Shown: positions 1-8,822, counted from the first letter of the stretch. The stretch is 61,045 nucleotides of DNA from Rhizobium esperanzae (GCF_014197615.1 NZ_JACIFY010000026.1:1-61045); one strand, 5' to 3'. Notes: generated from the sequence alone by a model not told the origin. Numbers and translations: made by a program.

Positions 1-129
1 GGCTCTCCCCAAATCAGAGAAAGCCGCTACTGAATCCATCAGCTCAGCAGACGCAATACTTATATGCGATTCCCCTGCCCTTGTGGGGAGGGGTTTGGGG
101 CGGGGTCTTTGCCCGGCGCGGATCGGGTA
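1..129. other. Left-edge non-coding stretch with GC-rich palindrome
   Basis: No gene is supported here. Around 70-96 there is an imperfect GC palindrome (CCCCTGCCC, loop TTGT, GGGGAGGGG) followed by a G-rich run. It resembles the other short intergenic palindromes in this window (17004, 55377 and 57124). The left neighbour lies outside the window. Confidence 0.4.
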
Positions 130-161
130 GAAAAAACTAACGCCGCCCGGAGGCGGCGTTA
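130..161 (-). terminator. Rho-independent terminator of the first chemoreceptor gene
   Basis: A perfect 10-bp stem (TAACGCCGCC at 138-147, GGCGGCGTTA at 152-161) with a 4-nt loop. On the minus strand it is followed by a run of six T. It starts about 20 nt after the chemoreceptor stop codon, so it is well placed as its terminator. Confidence 0.85.
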
Positions 162-183
162 ATGAGCGCGGGATCAGGACCGA

Positions 184-2181
184 TCAGAACTCTTCCCAGC
201 TCTGTTCGGCCGCAGCGGCATTGCCACCGAAGGCGCGGGCGACTTTGGCGATTGCCCGGCGGGCGGGCGAGGCGACCGGCCTTTGCGGCTCGTTGCGGAC
301 AAGCGCAACGGGTGCCGGCGCATCATCCGACAGTTTGAAGCGGGAGATGAGTTGCACCAGCCCGCCGGCTTCAGCCGAAAGCCTGTGGGTGGCAGCGGAG
401 GTCTCTTCGACCATGGCGGCATTCTGCTGGGTCACCTGATCCATCTGGTTGACGGCGGTGTTGACTTCCTTGAGGCCGGTCGACTGTTCGGTCGCGGCCG
501 TGGCGATCGAATGGATATGATCGTTGATGGCGATGACGCGCGTGCCGATTTCGGCCAGCGCCTCGCCGGTCGCCTGCACCAGCTTGACGCCGACCTGCAC
601 CTCGTTGCCCGACTTGGTGATCAGCGCCTTGATGTCCTTGGCGGCCGTTGCCGAACGCTGGGCGAGTTCGCGCACTTCCTGGGCGACCACCGCAAAGCCC
701 TTTCCGGCCTCGCCGGCGCGCGCCGCCTCGACGCCGGCATTCAGCGCCAGCAGGTTGGTCTGGAAGGCGATCTCGTCGATGACGTTGATGATCTGGCTGA
801 TTTCGCGCGACGCCTGCTCGATGCGGCCCATGGCCTCGACGGCATTGCCGACGACGACACCCGACGCGCCAGACTTATCCTTGGCTTCGGAGACCATGAT
901 GGTGGCTTCGTGCGCCCGCTCGGTGGAGTTCTGGACGACGGCGGTGATTTGATCGAGGGCGGCCGAGGTCTGCTCGAGAGCGGCTGCCTGCTGCTCGGTG
1001 CGCTTCGACAGGTCGTCGCTGGCATTGCGCAGCTCGGCGGTGTTGCCGTTCATCGCTTCGGTCGTCTGGCGCACTTCGCGCATCGTCGCCTGCAGGGTGA
1101 CGAAGGTGTTGTTGACGTTCTGCTGCAGTTCGGCGAAGGCGCCCTGGAAGCTGCCGTTCATCGTCTGGGTGAGGTCGCCCTCGGCAAGGCTGGCGATGAC
1201 GCGGCGGGTCTCGCCGATGCCGGCATCGACGCTCGACAGCAGCGTGTTGATATTGCCGGCGAACTGGTTGAGGTTGTCGTCCTGATAATCCTTGTCGATG
1301 CGGTGGCTGAAATTGCCGGCCGCAGCCGCGGCCACGACGACGGACATGCTCGACTGCAGGTCGTCGCTCTTGGCGCGCATCGCCGCTTCCTGGGCGTTCA
1401 GGCGCTTGACGGCGAGGCCGTTCTCCTTGAAGACCGCAACGGCTGCGGCCATCTCGCCGATTTCGTCCTGACGGCCGGCGAAGGGAACCTCGGCTTCGAA
1501 ATTGCCGTTGGCGACCTCGTTGATCGCCCGGGTGACGCGCTTGATCGGCCGGCTCAGATGGCTGGTGCCGATATAGAAGCCCATGCCGATGCCGACCGAA
1601 ATGCCGATACCGGTGATGGCAAGGACGAGCATCAGGATCCAGTTGCGGAAGCTCTCGATCTCGGCGTTGACGGCCTCGAGCGCGGCCTTGTCGGTGGCGA
1701 CGACCGCATCGATCTCCGCCTGGAACGCCTTGCGGTTGGCACGGTTGGCGTCGTTGTTGCCCTGGGCGCTGGCGGCCTCGGGGCCGACCTCGGTGCCGAG
1801 GCGGGCCGTTTCGGTGCGGAAGGTGCGGAATTCGGCGGCGCGGGCCACCAGCTTGGCAAACTCGTCTTTCTCGGCTTCGGGAACGAGCGGCGCCCAGCCG
1901 GAGATGACCTTGTCGATCTCGTCGAGATCAGCCATCAGGCCCTTGGCGAAGTTCGGCGTATCCTTGATCGTCTTGGCCGCATAGATGCCGCGCGATTCCA
2001 TCACCACCGCCGTGACGAAGCGGTTGAGACGCTCGCCGGCATAGGCGCGGGCGGCGGCCTCCTCGTAAGCCGTCAGGTTGCGATTGTATTCGTGCATGGC
2101 GGACAATGCCGTTGCGCCGATCAGCAGCGCCACCGCGCCCATCACGGAAACCAGCAGATTAATTTTGGCGCGGATCTTCAA
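184..2181 (-). CDS. Methyl-accepting chemotaxis protein
   Basis: Inner-membrane chemoreceptor that signals to CheA/CheW, 665 aa. The N-terminal membrane helix spans about residues 8-29. A short periplasmic region of about 150 residues follows, helical and probably a four-helix bundle. The second membrane helix is at about 184-206, then a HAMP domain, a second HAMP-like segment, and a long cytoplasmic methyl-accepting coiled coil. The conserved hairpin tip (FQTNLLALNAGVEAARAGEAG-type, about 475-495) is intact. The protein ends in SWEEF, a match to the xWxxF tether that binds CheR/CheB. The start is a TTG; the run of G about 8 nt upstream (AGGGGG) is the best ribosome site, and I see no in-frame ATG near it. 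The gene is monocistronic with its own terminator. The ligand is not predictable from the sequence. Confidence 0.93.
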   Translation of the reverse strand: MKIRAKINLLVSVMGAVALLIGATALSAMHEYNRNLTAYEEAAARAYAGERLNRFVTAVVMESRGIYAAKTIKDTPNFAKGLMADLDEIDKVISGWAPLVPEAEKDEFAKLVARAAEFRTFRTETARLGTEVGPEAASAQGNNDANRANRKAFQAEIDAVVATDKAALEAVNAEIESFRNWILMLVLAITGIGISVGIGMGFYIGTSHLSRPIKRVTRAINEVANGNFEAEVPFAGRQDEIGEMAAAVAVFKENGLAVKRLNAQEAAMRAKSDDLQSSMSVVVAAAAAGNFSHRIDKDYQDDNLNQFAGNINTLLSSVDAGIGETRRVIASLAEGDLTQTMNGSFQGAFAELQQNVNNTFVTLQATMREVRQTTEAMNGNTAELRNASDDLSKRTEQQAAALEQTSAALDQITAVVQNSTERAHEATIMVSEAKDKSGASGVVVGNAVEAMGRIEQASREISQIINVIDEIAFQTNLLALNAGVEAARAGEAGKGFAVVAQEVRELAQRSATAAKDIKALITKSGNEVQVGVKLVQATGEALAEIGTRVIAINDHIHSIATAATEQSTGLKEVNTAVNQMDQVTQQNAAMVEETSAATHRLSAEAGGLVQLISRFKLSDDAPAPVALVRNEPQRPVASPARRAIAKVARAFGGNAAAAEQSWEEF

Positions 2182-2603
2182 TGCAATGCCCCCTAGCTAC
2201 ACCAGTGCCTGGAAAGCAAATTCCCAGCCCATGATGCTAGATATCGGCGAAATTTATTAAAGTTCGATTTCCAATGTTTACGATTGTGGCCAGGAAAAAT
2301 TATCGACGTCGATGGCGATCGCGATGCGAAAGCCCCTGAAATCCAAGCCATCGATCGTGAGCGGCGGCAAAATCACAACCACTCGGGGCAGGTCGAATTT
2401 ATTAACACCAGAGTGCGAAAATACTTGCCGAAACTGCGACGCAAAGTGAAATCGTCGGGGTTAATTGACTTTACCGGGCTTCATCCGTATAAGCCGCCGC
2501 ACGTCCGGTCACCCAAGCCTTTCATGGCTCCGTCCGTTCGAAAAACAACGCTCCTTGCAATATGCAAATTCAAGAAGGGCCGCACTCCGCGGTGTTTAAA
2601 TAA
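2182..2603. other. Intergenic region with divergent promoters
   Basis: About 420 bp between the chemoreceptor (minus) and rpmH (plus). It holds the rpmH promoter (2465-2493) and presumably the chemoreceptor promoter, which I could not pin down. An open frame at 2284-2607 runs through the promoter and into rpmH, so I do not treat it as a gene. Confidence 0.6.
2465..2493 (+). promoter_or_regulatory. Sigma-70 promoter of rpmH-rnpA-yidC
   Basis: TTGACT at 2465-2470, a 17-nt spacer, and TATAAG at 2488-2493. This is close to the housekeeping consensus with ideal spacing. The leader to the rpmH ATG would be about 100 nt. A strong promoter is expected for a ribosomal protein operon. Confidence 0.75.
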
Positions 2604-2738
2604 ATGAAGCGTACCTACCAACCATCCAAGCTTGTTCGCAAGCGTCGCCACGGCTTCCGTGCGCGCATGTCCACCAAGGGTGGCCGCAAGGTCATCGCCG
2701 GCCGCCGCGCGCAGGGCCGCAAGCGTCTTTCGGCTTAA
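2604..2738 (+). CDS. rpmH: 50S ribosomal protein L34
   Basis: A 44-aa, very basic protein of the large ribosomal subunit. It begins MKRTYQPSKLVRKRRHGFR and ends RAQGRKRLSA, which is the L34 family pattern along its whole length (usual size 44-47 aa). It lies 21 nt before rnpA, the classic bacterial rpmH-rnpA pairing, and is the first gene behind the promoter at 2465. The region just upstream of the ATG is A/T-rich with only a weak Shine-Dalgarno sequence. Confidence 0.98.
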   Translation: MKRTYQPSKLVRKRRHGFRARMSTKGGRKVIAGRRAQGRKRLSA

Positions 2739-2759
2739 GGCCGGGTTGCCCGGTAAGAG

Positions 2760-3161
2760 ATGGCGGGCGAATTGACGACCAAAGACCAGAAACACACTGT
2801 CGGGCGGCTGAAAAGCCGCCCGCAGTTTCTTGCCGTGCGCGAAGGCGAAAAACGCCGCGGCGGCCTCTTCCTGCTCGAAGTCCTCGACCGGAAGGAACCC
2901 GACAGCCAAGCCCGCGTCGGTTTCACAGTCACCAAAAAACATGGCAACGCAGTCGAACGGAACCGCATGCGCCGCCGCCTGAAAGAGGCGGTGCGGCTTC
3001 ATGCGGGGTTTGCAATGCAGCCCGGACACGACTATGTGGTTGTCGCGCGCAGGGACGTGCTTGAAGCGTCCTTCCAGGAATTGGCCGCGGAACTGAAATT
3101 TCGCGTGGAAACCAGGCCGAAACACCGGCGCTCCGGAGACGGACGCCCCAGGAACGTATGA
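2760..3161 (+). CDS. rnpA: Ribonuclease P protein component
   Basis: Protein cofactor of RNase P, which with the M1 RNA removes the 5' leader of tRNA precursors. The 133-aa basic protein carries the RNR signature with its arginine-rich helix at residues 67-79 (RNRMRRRLKEAVR) and the preceding RVGFTVTKKHGNAVE segment. Size is normal for the family. It follows rpmH by 21 nt, and its stop overlaps the yidC start (ATGATGG), so all three genes are likely cotranscribed. Confidence 0.96.
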   Translation: MAGELTTKDQKHTVGRLKSRPQFLAVREGEKRRGGLFLLEVLDRKEPDSQARVGFTVTKKHGNAVERNRMRRRLKEAVRLHAGFAMQPGHDYVVVARRDVLEASFQELAAELKFRVETRPKHRRSGDGRPRNV

Positions 3162-4954
3162 TGGAAAACAACCGCAATTACTTCATTGCGATCGCTCTCT
3201 CGGTGCTGATCGTCCTCGGCTGGCAGTTTCTCTATATGAATCCGCGCATCGAGGCCCAGCGCAAGGCGCAGGAAGCCCAGAAGGCGCAGCAGCAGACCGA
3301 ACAGGTGCAGCAGCCGGCAGCCGGCGGCGCAACACCGGCCCAGACGAGCGGTGCAGCCCCTTCCGGCCAGGCGGCCGCGACGGCGACGCTTGAGCAGGCG
3401 CTGGCAAAAAGCCCGCGTGTCGTCATCGATACCGCTGCCCTTTCCGGCTCGATCAACCTTGCCGGCGCCCGTCTCGACGATCTGAAGCTCAAGGGCTATC
3501 ACGAGACCGTCGACGATTCGAGCCCGATCATCACGCTGTTCAGCCCGGCCGAAACCAAGGACGGCTATTTCACCGAACTCGGCTATATCGGCAGCGATGC
3601 GACGGGCAGCGTTCCCGGCCCCACGACGCTCTGGACGGCGCCCGAGGGCGCCAAGCTCACCGAGAAGACGCCGGTGACGCTGTCCTACACCAACGACAAG
3701 GGCCTGACCTTTACCCGGACGATCTCCGTCGACGAACGCTACATGTTCACCGTCGCCGACAAGATCGTCAATTCCGGCCAGGCGCCCGCAGCACTCTCCT
3801 CCTACGGCCGCGTCATGCGTTACAACAAGCCGACGACGCCCTCCGTCTACGTGCTGCATGAAGGCTTCATCGGCGTCATCGGCGATGACGGCCTGATCGA
3901 AAGCAAATACAGCGCCGTCGAGAAGGAAGCCGTGTCGCCGGCGAAATCCACCGGCGGCTGGCTCGGCATTACCGACAAATACTGGGCCGCGACGATCGTT
4001 CCGCCGCAGAGCGCTGCCTATGAGGCGAAATTCTCCTATTTCACCGACGGCCAGCCGCGCTACCAGGCCGATTACAAGGACGATGCCTTCACCGTTGCGC
4101 CGGGCCAGTCGATCGAGCTCAAGAACCTGGTCTTCGCCGGTGCCAAGGAAGTGCCTGTGATCGACGGCTATGAAGCCAGCTATTCGATCCCGAAGTTCGA
4201 CCGGCTGATCGACTGGGGCTGGTTCTATTTCATCACCAAGCCGATGTTCAAGCTGATGGACTTCTTCTTCCGCTACTTCGGCAATTTCGGCGTGGCGATC
4301 CTGTGCACCACCATCGTCGTCAAGGCGCTGTTCTTCCCGCTCGCCAGCAAGCAGTATGCCTCGATGGCGAACATGAAGCGCATGCAGCCGAAGATGGAAG
4401 AGCTGAAGGCGAAATTCGCCGACGACCGCATGGGGCTGCAGCAGGCGACGATGCAGCTCTACAAGGAAGAGAAGATCAATCCGATCGCCGGCTGCTGGCC
4501 GGTGGCGCTGCAGATCCCGATCTTCTTCTCGCTCTACAAGGTGATCTACATCACCATCGAGATGCGGCATGCGCCGTTCTTCGGCTGGATCAAGGACCTT
4601 TCGGCTCCCGATCCGACGTCGATCGTCAATCTGTTCGGCCTGCTGCCCTTCCAGGCGCCGACGCTGCTGCATCTCGGCGTCTGGCCGCTGATCATGGGCA
4701 TCACCATGTTCCTGCAGATGCGCATGAACCCGACGCCGCCCGATCCGACCCAGGCGATGATCTTCAACTGGATGCCGCTGGTGTTCATGTTCATGCTGGC
4801 AAGCTTCCCGGCCGGCCTGGTCATCTACTGGGCATGGAACAACACGCTCTCGGTGATCCAGCAGTCGGTGATCATGAAACGCCACGGCGTCAAAGTCGAG
4901 CTGTTCGACAATCTCAAGGGCCTGTTCAGGCGAAAAACGGCGCCATCGAAATGA
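3158..4954 (+). CDS. yidC: Membrane protein insertase YidC
   Basis: Inserts and folds inner-membrane proteins, alone or with SecYEG. The 598-aa length fits the Gram-negative form: N-terminal membrane helix (about 8-26), a low-complexity Q/A/P-rich linker (about 40-75), a large periplasmic beta domain, then the conserved five-helix 60KD_IMP core from about residue 345, ending in a short basic tail. The start overlaps the rnpA stop. Two adjacent ATGs (3158 and 3161) are possible; the second gives MENNRNYF, the commoner family start. A hairpin terminator follows at 4963. Confidence 0.97.
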   Translation: MMENNRNYFIAIALSVLIVLGWQFLYMNPRIEAQRKAQEAQKAQQQTEQVQQPAAGGATPAQTSGAAPSGQAAATATLEQALAKSPRVVIDTAALSGSINLAGARLDDLKLKGYHETVDDSSPIITLFSPAETKDGYFTELGYIGSDATGSVPGPTTLWTAPEGAKLTEKTPVTLSYTNDKGLTFTRTISVDERYMFTVADKIVNSGQAPAALSSYGRVMRYNKPTTPSVYVLHEGFIGVIGDDGLIESKYSAVEKEAVSPAKSTGGWLGITDKYWAATIVPPQSAAYEAKFSYFTDGQPRYQADYKDDAFTVAPGQSIELKNLVFAGAKEVPVIDGYEASYSIPKFDRLIDWGWFYFITKPMFKLMDFFFRYFGNFGVAILCTTIVVKALFFPLASKQYASMANMKRMQPKMEELKAKFADDRMGLQQATMQLYKEEKINPIAGCWPVALQIPIFFSLYKVIYITIEMRHAPFFGWIKDLSAPDPTSIVNLFGLLPFQAPTLLHLGVWPLIMGITMFLQMRMNPTPPDPTQAMIFNWMPLVFMFMLASFPAGLVIYWAWNNTLSVIQQSVIMKRHGVKVELFDNLKGLFRRKTAPSK

Positions 4955-4962
4955 TGCTCTCA

Positions 4963-4986
4963 AGCCCCGCTCCGGCGGGGCTTTTC
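4963..4986 (+). terminator. Terminator after yidC
   Basis: An 8-bp GC stem (AGCCCCGC / GCGGGGCT) with loop TCCG, followed by TTTTCATTT. It begins 9 nt after the yidC stop. It may be only partial, because engB follows on the same strand about 110 nt later. Confidence 0.75.
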
Positions 4987-5095
4987 ATTTCCCGGGCAGC
5001 CTGCGAAGCGAGGCGCAGGCCGCCTGAAAGCTTGACATCCGCCCGTAAAACCCCGAAGCCGACAGAAGACCGAACCCGGAGATTGCCGAGACCGC

Positions 5096-5749
5096 ATGCC
5101 CGAAACCGAAAAGCCGCTCTTCGGCCACCCCTGGATCTTCATCCGCGGCGTCCCGTCGCTCAAATTCCTGCCGCCGGAAGGGCCGCTCGAGGTGGCCTTT
5201 GCCGGGCGCTCGAATGTCGGCAAGTCGTCGCTGATCAATGCGCTGGTCGGCCAGAAGGGGCTGGCGCGCACGTCGAACACGCCGGGGCGTACGCAGGAAC
5301 TCAATTATTTCGTTCCGGACGGCTATTCCGGCGAAGGCGGCGACCTGCCGCCGATGGCAATCGTCGATATGCCCGGCTATGGTTATGCGCAGGCGCCGAA
5401 GGAGCTTGTGGAAAATTGGACCAAACTGGTTTTCGACTATCTGCGTGGCCGCGCGACGCTGAAGCGCGTCTATGTGCTGATCGACAGCCGCCACGGCATC
5501 AAGAAGAACGACGAGGACGTGCTCGATCTGCTCGACAAGGCGGCCGTCTCCTATCAGATCGTGCTGACCAAGACCGACAAGATCAAGGCTCCGGCCGTGC
5601 CGAAACTGCTGGCCGAAACGGCGGAAAGGATCCGCAAACGTCCAGCCGCCTATCCTGGCGTGCTGTCCACTTCGTCTGAAAAGGGCGACGGGATGGATGA
5701 ATTGCGCCAGGCAATCGCTGAAACCGTCGGCATCGCTCACTGGAAATAG
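5096..5749 (+). CDS. engB: Ribosome biogenesis GTPase EngB (YsxC/YihA)
   Basis: Small GTPase needed for assembly of the large ribosomal subunit. In 217 aa it shows G1 GRSNVGKSS (residues 37-45), a switch I threonine region (SNTPGRTQ), G3 DMPGYG (91-96) and G4 TKTD (158-161). Length and order are those of the TrmE-Era-EngA-EngB superfamily branch. It stands in the yidC-engB-argB neighbourhood common in Rhizobiales. Here the sigma/anti-sigma/fasciclin block sits between engB and argB on the other strand. Confidence 0.96.
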   Translation: MPETEKPLFGHPWIFIRGVPSLKFLPPEGPLEVAFAGRSNVGKSSLINALVGQKGLARTSNTPGRTQELNYFVPDGYSGEGGDLPPMAIVDMPGYGYAQAPKELVENWTKLVFDYLRGRATLKRVYVLIDSRHGIKKNDEDVLDLLDKAAVSYQIVLTKTDKIKAPAVPKLLAETAERIRKRPAAYPGVLSTSSEKGDGMDELRQAIAETVGIAHWK

Positions 5750-5800
5750 AAGAGGCGCCCCGAAGAGCGCCCCCATAAACCTCTGCCGATACGAATAGAT

Positions 5801-6355
5801 TTACATCTTCGGCAGCAGCACCTTGTCGACGACGTGGATGACGCCGTTCGACTGTTTGACGTCGGCGATCGTCACATGGGAAACGCCGCCGTTTTCGTCG
5901 GTCAGGGTGATCTTGCCCATGCTTTCCCTGGCTTTCAGCACGCAGCCGCCGACGGTCTTGATGTCATGTTCGCCGCCGTCCTCCTTGATCATCTTGGCAA
6001 CGGTCTTGGCCATCGCATCGGCGGCAACGACATGGCAAGTCAGAACCTTGGTAAGCGTCGCCTTGTTTTCCGGCTTCAGCAGCGTTTCGACGGTGCCCTT
6101 CGGCAGGGCGGCGAAAGCTTCGTTGGTCGGCGCGAAGACGGTGAAGGGGCCCTTGCCCTCGAGCGTGCCGACGAGGCCGGCTGCCTTGACGGCTGCGACC
6201 AGCGTGGTGTGATCCTTGGAATTCACGGCGTTTTCGATGATGTTCTTGCTGTCGAACATCGCCGCCCCGCCGACGATCGGGTTCTTGGCGGCAGCAAAGG
6301 CGACGGCGGAGAGCGCAGTGGCGAGCGCAAAACCGCGCAATAGGGATTTGATCAT
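5801..6355 (-). CDS. Secreted fasciclin (FAS1) domain protein
   Basis: Predicted periplasmic or secreted protein, 184 aa, with an N-terminal signal peptide (MIKSLLRGFALATALSAVAF, cleavage near AAA-KNP) and one FAS1 domain. The signature stretches are DHTTLVAAVKAAGLVGTL, GPFTVFAPTNEAFAALP and a C-terminal NGVIHVVDKVLLP. FAS1 domains mediate adhesion or protein contacts; no enzymatic role is implied. I chose the ATG at 6355 because GAGGAG sits 6-8 nt upstream; a start 24 nt further up lacks that. It lies just downstream of, and on the same strand as, an ECF sigma factor and its anti-sigma factor. This echoes the mycobacterial SigK-RskA system, whose targets are fasciclin proteins. Confidence 0.93.
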   Translation of the reverse strand: MIKSLLRGFALATALSAVAFAAAKNPIVGGAAMFDSKNIIENAVNSKDHTTLVAAVKAAGLVGTLEGKGPFTVFAPTNEAFAALPKGTVETLLKPENKATLTKVLTCHVVAADAMAKTVAKMIKEDGGEHDIKTVGGCVLKARESMGKITLTDENGGVSHVTIADVKQSNGVIHVVDKVLLPKM

Positions 6356-6495
6356 GATTTTCTCCTCACCGGACAGCATCCGCGGGCCTTATGCCTGAGC
6401 GTCGTCCGGACATTTCGAACTACGGAGGTTCGCGCCGAAGAGTTTCAGACAGGAGAAAATGATTTTGGCCGGCGCCCAATCATGGCCGCGGCCGA

Positions 6496-7215
6496 TCACG
6501 GCCGGCGCAACGGACCGCTGGCGATCACCGGACCGGTTGCCTGGCCGGTGGGCGAACCGCCGAAGGGTTCGAGGCTGACGGCAAGCGTTGCGCCATCGGC
6601 GAGATTCTTGCGCTGATCGGCCGGGATGACCAGTTCACCGCTCTCGCCCGGCTGGAAGACGCCGAGCGATTTCGGCACGCCGCTGCCGGGCACCAGCCAG
6701 AGTTCCAGCGACTTCTCCTCCGGCTTGCCGGCGGCGACCGGCACGATCTTCAGCCGGCCGCTCTGCAGCTCGTAGGAGGCGAGAAGATTGATGGCATTGT
6801 TCTGGCCGGAAAGCGAGGCCACCAGCGGTGCCGGCCCCTGCGGCTGCGGCACCAGGCCGGAGGCAAAGATGACGGCGCTGACGGCGACGACGATGCAGGC
6901 AAAACTCAGCGAACGCCAGAAACCCGCCGAATTCCACAGCCCTTGCGAAAAGGATGCGGTTTTTCCGGCATCGCCGAAAAGCCGCGCCTCGATCTGCTTG
7001 AAGGTTTCCCGGCTGGGAGCGACGGTTTCATACTCGTCATTGAAGGCGGAAAGGTTGGTTTCCCAGCGGCTGACGATGGCGGCAAAGGGCCGATCGTGGC
7101 GCATGCGCTCTTCCACCACCCGCCGGTCCTGCAGCGATAAGACGCCAAGCACATATTCGCCGGCGAGAACCTCGTCGCGGGAGCGGTCTCCCTTGCTTTT
7201 GTCGGGCGATGTCAT
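6496..7215 (-). CDS. RskA-family anti-sigma factor
   Basis: Membrane-anchored regulator that binds its ECF sigma factor until a signal releases it. 239 aa from the ATG at 7215. The N-terminal anti-sigma segment (EVLAGEYVLGVLSLQDRRVVEERM) is cytoplasmic. One membrane helix follows at about residues 95-115 (LSFACIVVAVSAVIFASG). The periplasmic C-terminal RskA domain includes the characteristic LELWLVPGSGVPKSLGVF stretch. I see no zinc-binding HxxxCxxC motif at the N-terminus, which fits the RskA rather than the ChrR/ZAS class. The ATG overlaps the sigma factor stop (ATGA), giving translational coupling. A start 12 nt upstream is also possible. Confidence 0.92.
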   Translation of the reverse strand: MTSPDKSKGDRSRDEVLAGEYVLGVLSLQDRRVVEERMRHDRPFAAIVSRWETNLSAFNDEYETVAPSRETFKQIEARLFGDAGKTASFSQGLWNSAGFWRSLSFACIVVAVSAVIFASGLVPQPQGPAPLVASLSGQNNAINLLASYELQSGRLKIVPVAAGKPEEKSLELWLVPGSGVPKSLGVFQPGESGELVIPADQRKNLADGATLAVSLEPFGGSPTGQATGPVIASGPLRRP

Positions 7216-7763
7216 CGTTCCATGCACTCTCTCAGTTTCAAGAGGCTGCGCCTGAGCCAGGTCCGCATCGTGTTCAGCGGGACACCAAACTGATCGGCCA
7301 GTTCCTGGTAGCTCAGCCCTTCGACATAAGCCCGTTTCACCGCGACCGCACGATCAGCTTCCAACTCTTCCATGCAGGTGTCAATCCGCCTTCCTTCATC
7401 CTTCGTCACCGTCTGCATTTCCGGGTCGGGTGCGGCATCGGCAAGGTCGTAGGCGCCGTCGATTTCGTCGGCGACGGGCTTGCGCGCCCGCAGCGCATCG
7501 ATCGACCGGTTGCGGGCAATCGCCGAGAGCCATGCCGAGGACGAACCCGTGGCTGCCTGGAAGCTTCGGGCCCTCTGCCAGATGCTGATATAGACTTCCT
7601 GCAGGACCTCCTCGGCTTCCGTGCGATCCTTCAAGATACGCAGGCAGATCGCAAAAAGTTTCGGTCCGGTCTGGTTGTAGAGAGCCGTAAAGGCCGTGCG
7701 GTCGCCGAGCGCGACGCGGCCGATCAGGTCTGCAATCTCATCGCCTTGCATGCCGTTCCTCAT
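7212..7763 (-). CDS. ECF RNA polymerase sigma factor (SigK-like)
   Basis: Group 4 sigma factor, 183 aa. Region 2 includes the core-binding and -10 recognition segment (about residues 25-95, with RNRSIDALRARKP at its end). Region 4 has a helix-turn-helix near the C-terminus (LSYQELADQFGVPLNTMRTW). The partner RskA-type anti-sigma factor is coupled directly downstream. A second in-frame ATG at 7751 has a better ribosome site (AGGA) and gives 179 aa; either start is possible. It is divergent from argB. Autoregulation is likely by family habit but not shown by the sequence. Confidence 0.95.
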   Translation of the reverse strand: MRNGMQGDEIADLIGRVALGDRTAFTALYNQTGPKLFAICLRILKDRTEAEEVLQEVYISIWQRARSFQAATGSSSAWLSAIARNRSIDALRARKPVADEIDGAYDLADAAPDPEMQTVTKDEGRRIDTCMEELEADRAVAVKRAYVEGLSYQELADQFGVPLNTMRTWLRRSLLKLRECMER

Positions 7764-7894
7764 ATCATGCTCGCGTATACCGGACGGTCAGGGCCACCGG
7801 CTCCGCGCCAGATACGAAAAACTATTGCCCTCTGGATTATTCCCTCTGTCGGAAACTTGCGATAAAAGGCCGCGAACAATTCTGCGGGGTCCCC

Positions 7895-8782
7895 ATGAAC
7901 GAGTCCGAAAGCGAACTGCAGGCACGGCTTCTGGCCAAGGCGCTGCCTTTCATGCAGCGTTACGAGAACAAGACCATTGTCGTGAAATATGGCGGCCACG
8001 CCATGGGCAATCCCGAGCTCGGCAAGGCCTTTGCCAGCGATATCGCGCTTCTGAAGCAATCGGGCGTCAACCCGATCGTCGTTCACGGCGGCGGTCCGCA
8101 GATCGGCGCCATGCTGAACAAGATGGGCATCGAATCGAAATTCGAAGGCGGGCTGCGCGTCACCGACCAGAAGACGGTCGAGATCGTCGAGATGGTGCTG
8201 GCCGGCTCGATCAACAAGGAGATCGTCGCGCTCATCAACCAGACCGGCGAATGGGCGATCGGCCTTTGCGGCAAGGACGGCAACATGGTCTTCGCCGAAA
8301 AGGCGCGCAAGACCGTCAAGGATCCGGATTCCAACATCGAGCGCGTGCTTGATCTCGGCTTCGTCGGCGAAGTGGTCGAAGTCGACCGCACGCTGCTCGA
8401 CCTGCTCGCCCGCTCCGAGATGATCCCGGTGATCGCGCCCGTCGCGCCCGGCCGCGACGGCGCCACCTACAATATCAACGCCGACACCTTCGCCGGCGCC
8501 ATTGCCGGGGCGCTCAACGCCACCCGGCTGCTCTTCCTCACCGACGTGCCCGGCGTGCTCGACAAGAACGGCCAGCTGATCAAGGAGCTTTCCGTCGCCG
8601 AAGCGCATGCGCTGATCGCCGACGGCACGATCTCCGGCGGCATGATCCCGAAGGTCGAAACCTGCATCGATGCGATCAAGGCCGGCGTCCAGGGCGTCGT
8701 GATCCTGAACGGCAAAACCGCCCATTCCGTCCTGCTCGAGATCTTCACCGAGCACGGCATCGGAACGCTGATCGTTCCCTGA
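7895..8782 (+). CDS. argB: Acetylglutamate kinase
   Basis: Phosphorylates N-acetyl-L-glutamate with ATP, the second step of arginine synthesis; cytoplasmic. The 295-aa amino-acid-kinase fold shows KYGGHAMGN (residues 31-39), HGGGPQIG (64-71), NINADTFAGAIAG for nucleotide and substrate contacts, and the SGGMIPKVE motif near the C-terminus. The length matches the arginine-sensitive hexameric forms and it has an N-terminal helix extension. In proteobacteria this enzyme can be controlled by arginine and by PII, relevant because glnD is encoded in the same window. A strong terminator follows. Confidence 0.98.
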   Translation: MNESESELQARLLAKALPFMQRYENKTIVVKYGGHAMGNPELGKAFASDIALLKQSGVNPIVVHGGGPQIGAMLNKMGIESKFEGGLRVTDQKTVEIVEMVLAGSINKEIVALINQTGEWAIGLCGKDGNMVFAEKARKTVKDPDSNIERVLDLGFVGEVVEVDRTLLDLLARSEMIPVIAPVAPGRDGATYNINADTFAGAIAGALNATRLLFLTDVPGVLDKNGQLIKELSVAEAHALIADGTISGGMIPKVETCIDAIKAGVQGVVILNGKTAHSVLLEIFTEHGIGTLIVP

Positions 8783-8789
8783 TCAAGGC

Positions 8790-8822
8790 TGCGCCCTTCA
8801 CCGGAACGAAGGGCGCATCTTT
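8790..8822 (+). terminator. Terminator after argB
   Basis: A perfect 10-bp stem (TGCGCCCTTC at 8790-8799, GAAGGGCGCA at 8808-8817) with an 8-nt loop, followed by TCTTT. It lies 8 nt past the argB stop. Confidence 0.85.

Noticed and set aside
283..2196. Long plus-strand open frame (637 codons) opposite the chemoreceptor
   Set aside because: It is the mirror of a GC-biased gene. The protein is G/D/R/H-rich without any known motif, while the minus strand encodes a clear chemoreceptor.
2284..2607. 107-codon open frame upstream of rpmH
   Set aside because: It runs through the near-consensus promoter and into rpmH, and its codon use is unlike the neighbouring genes.
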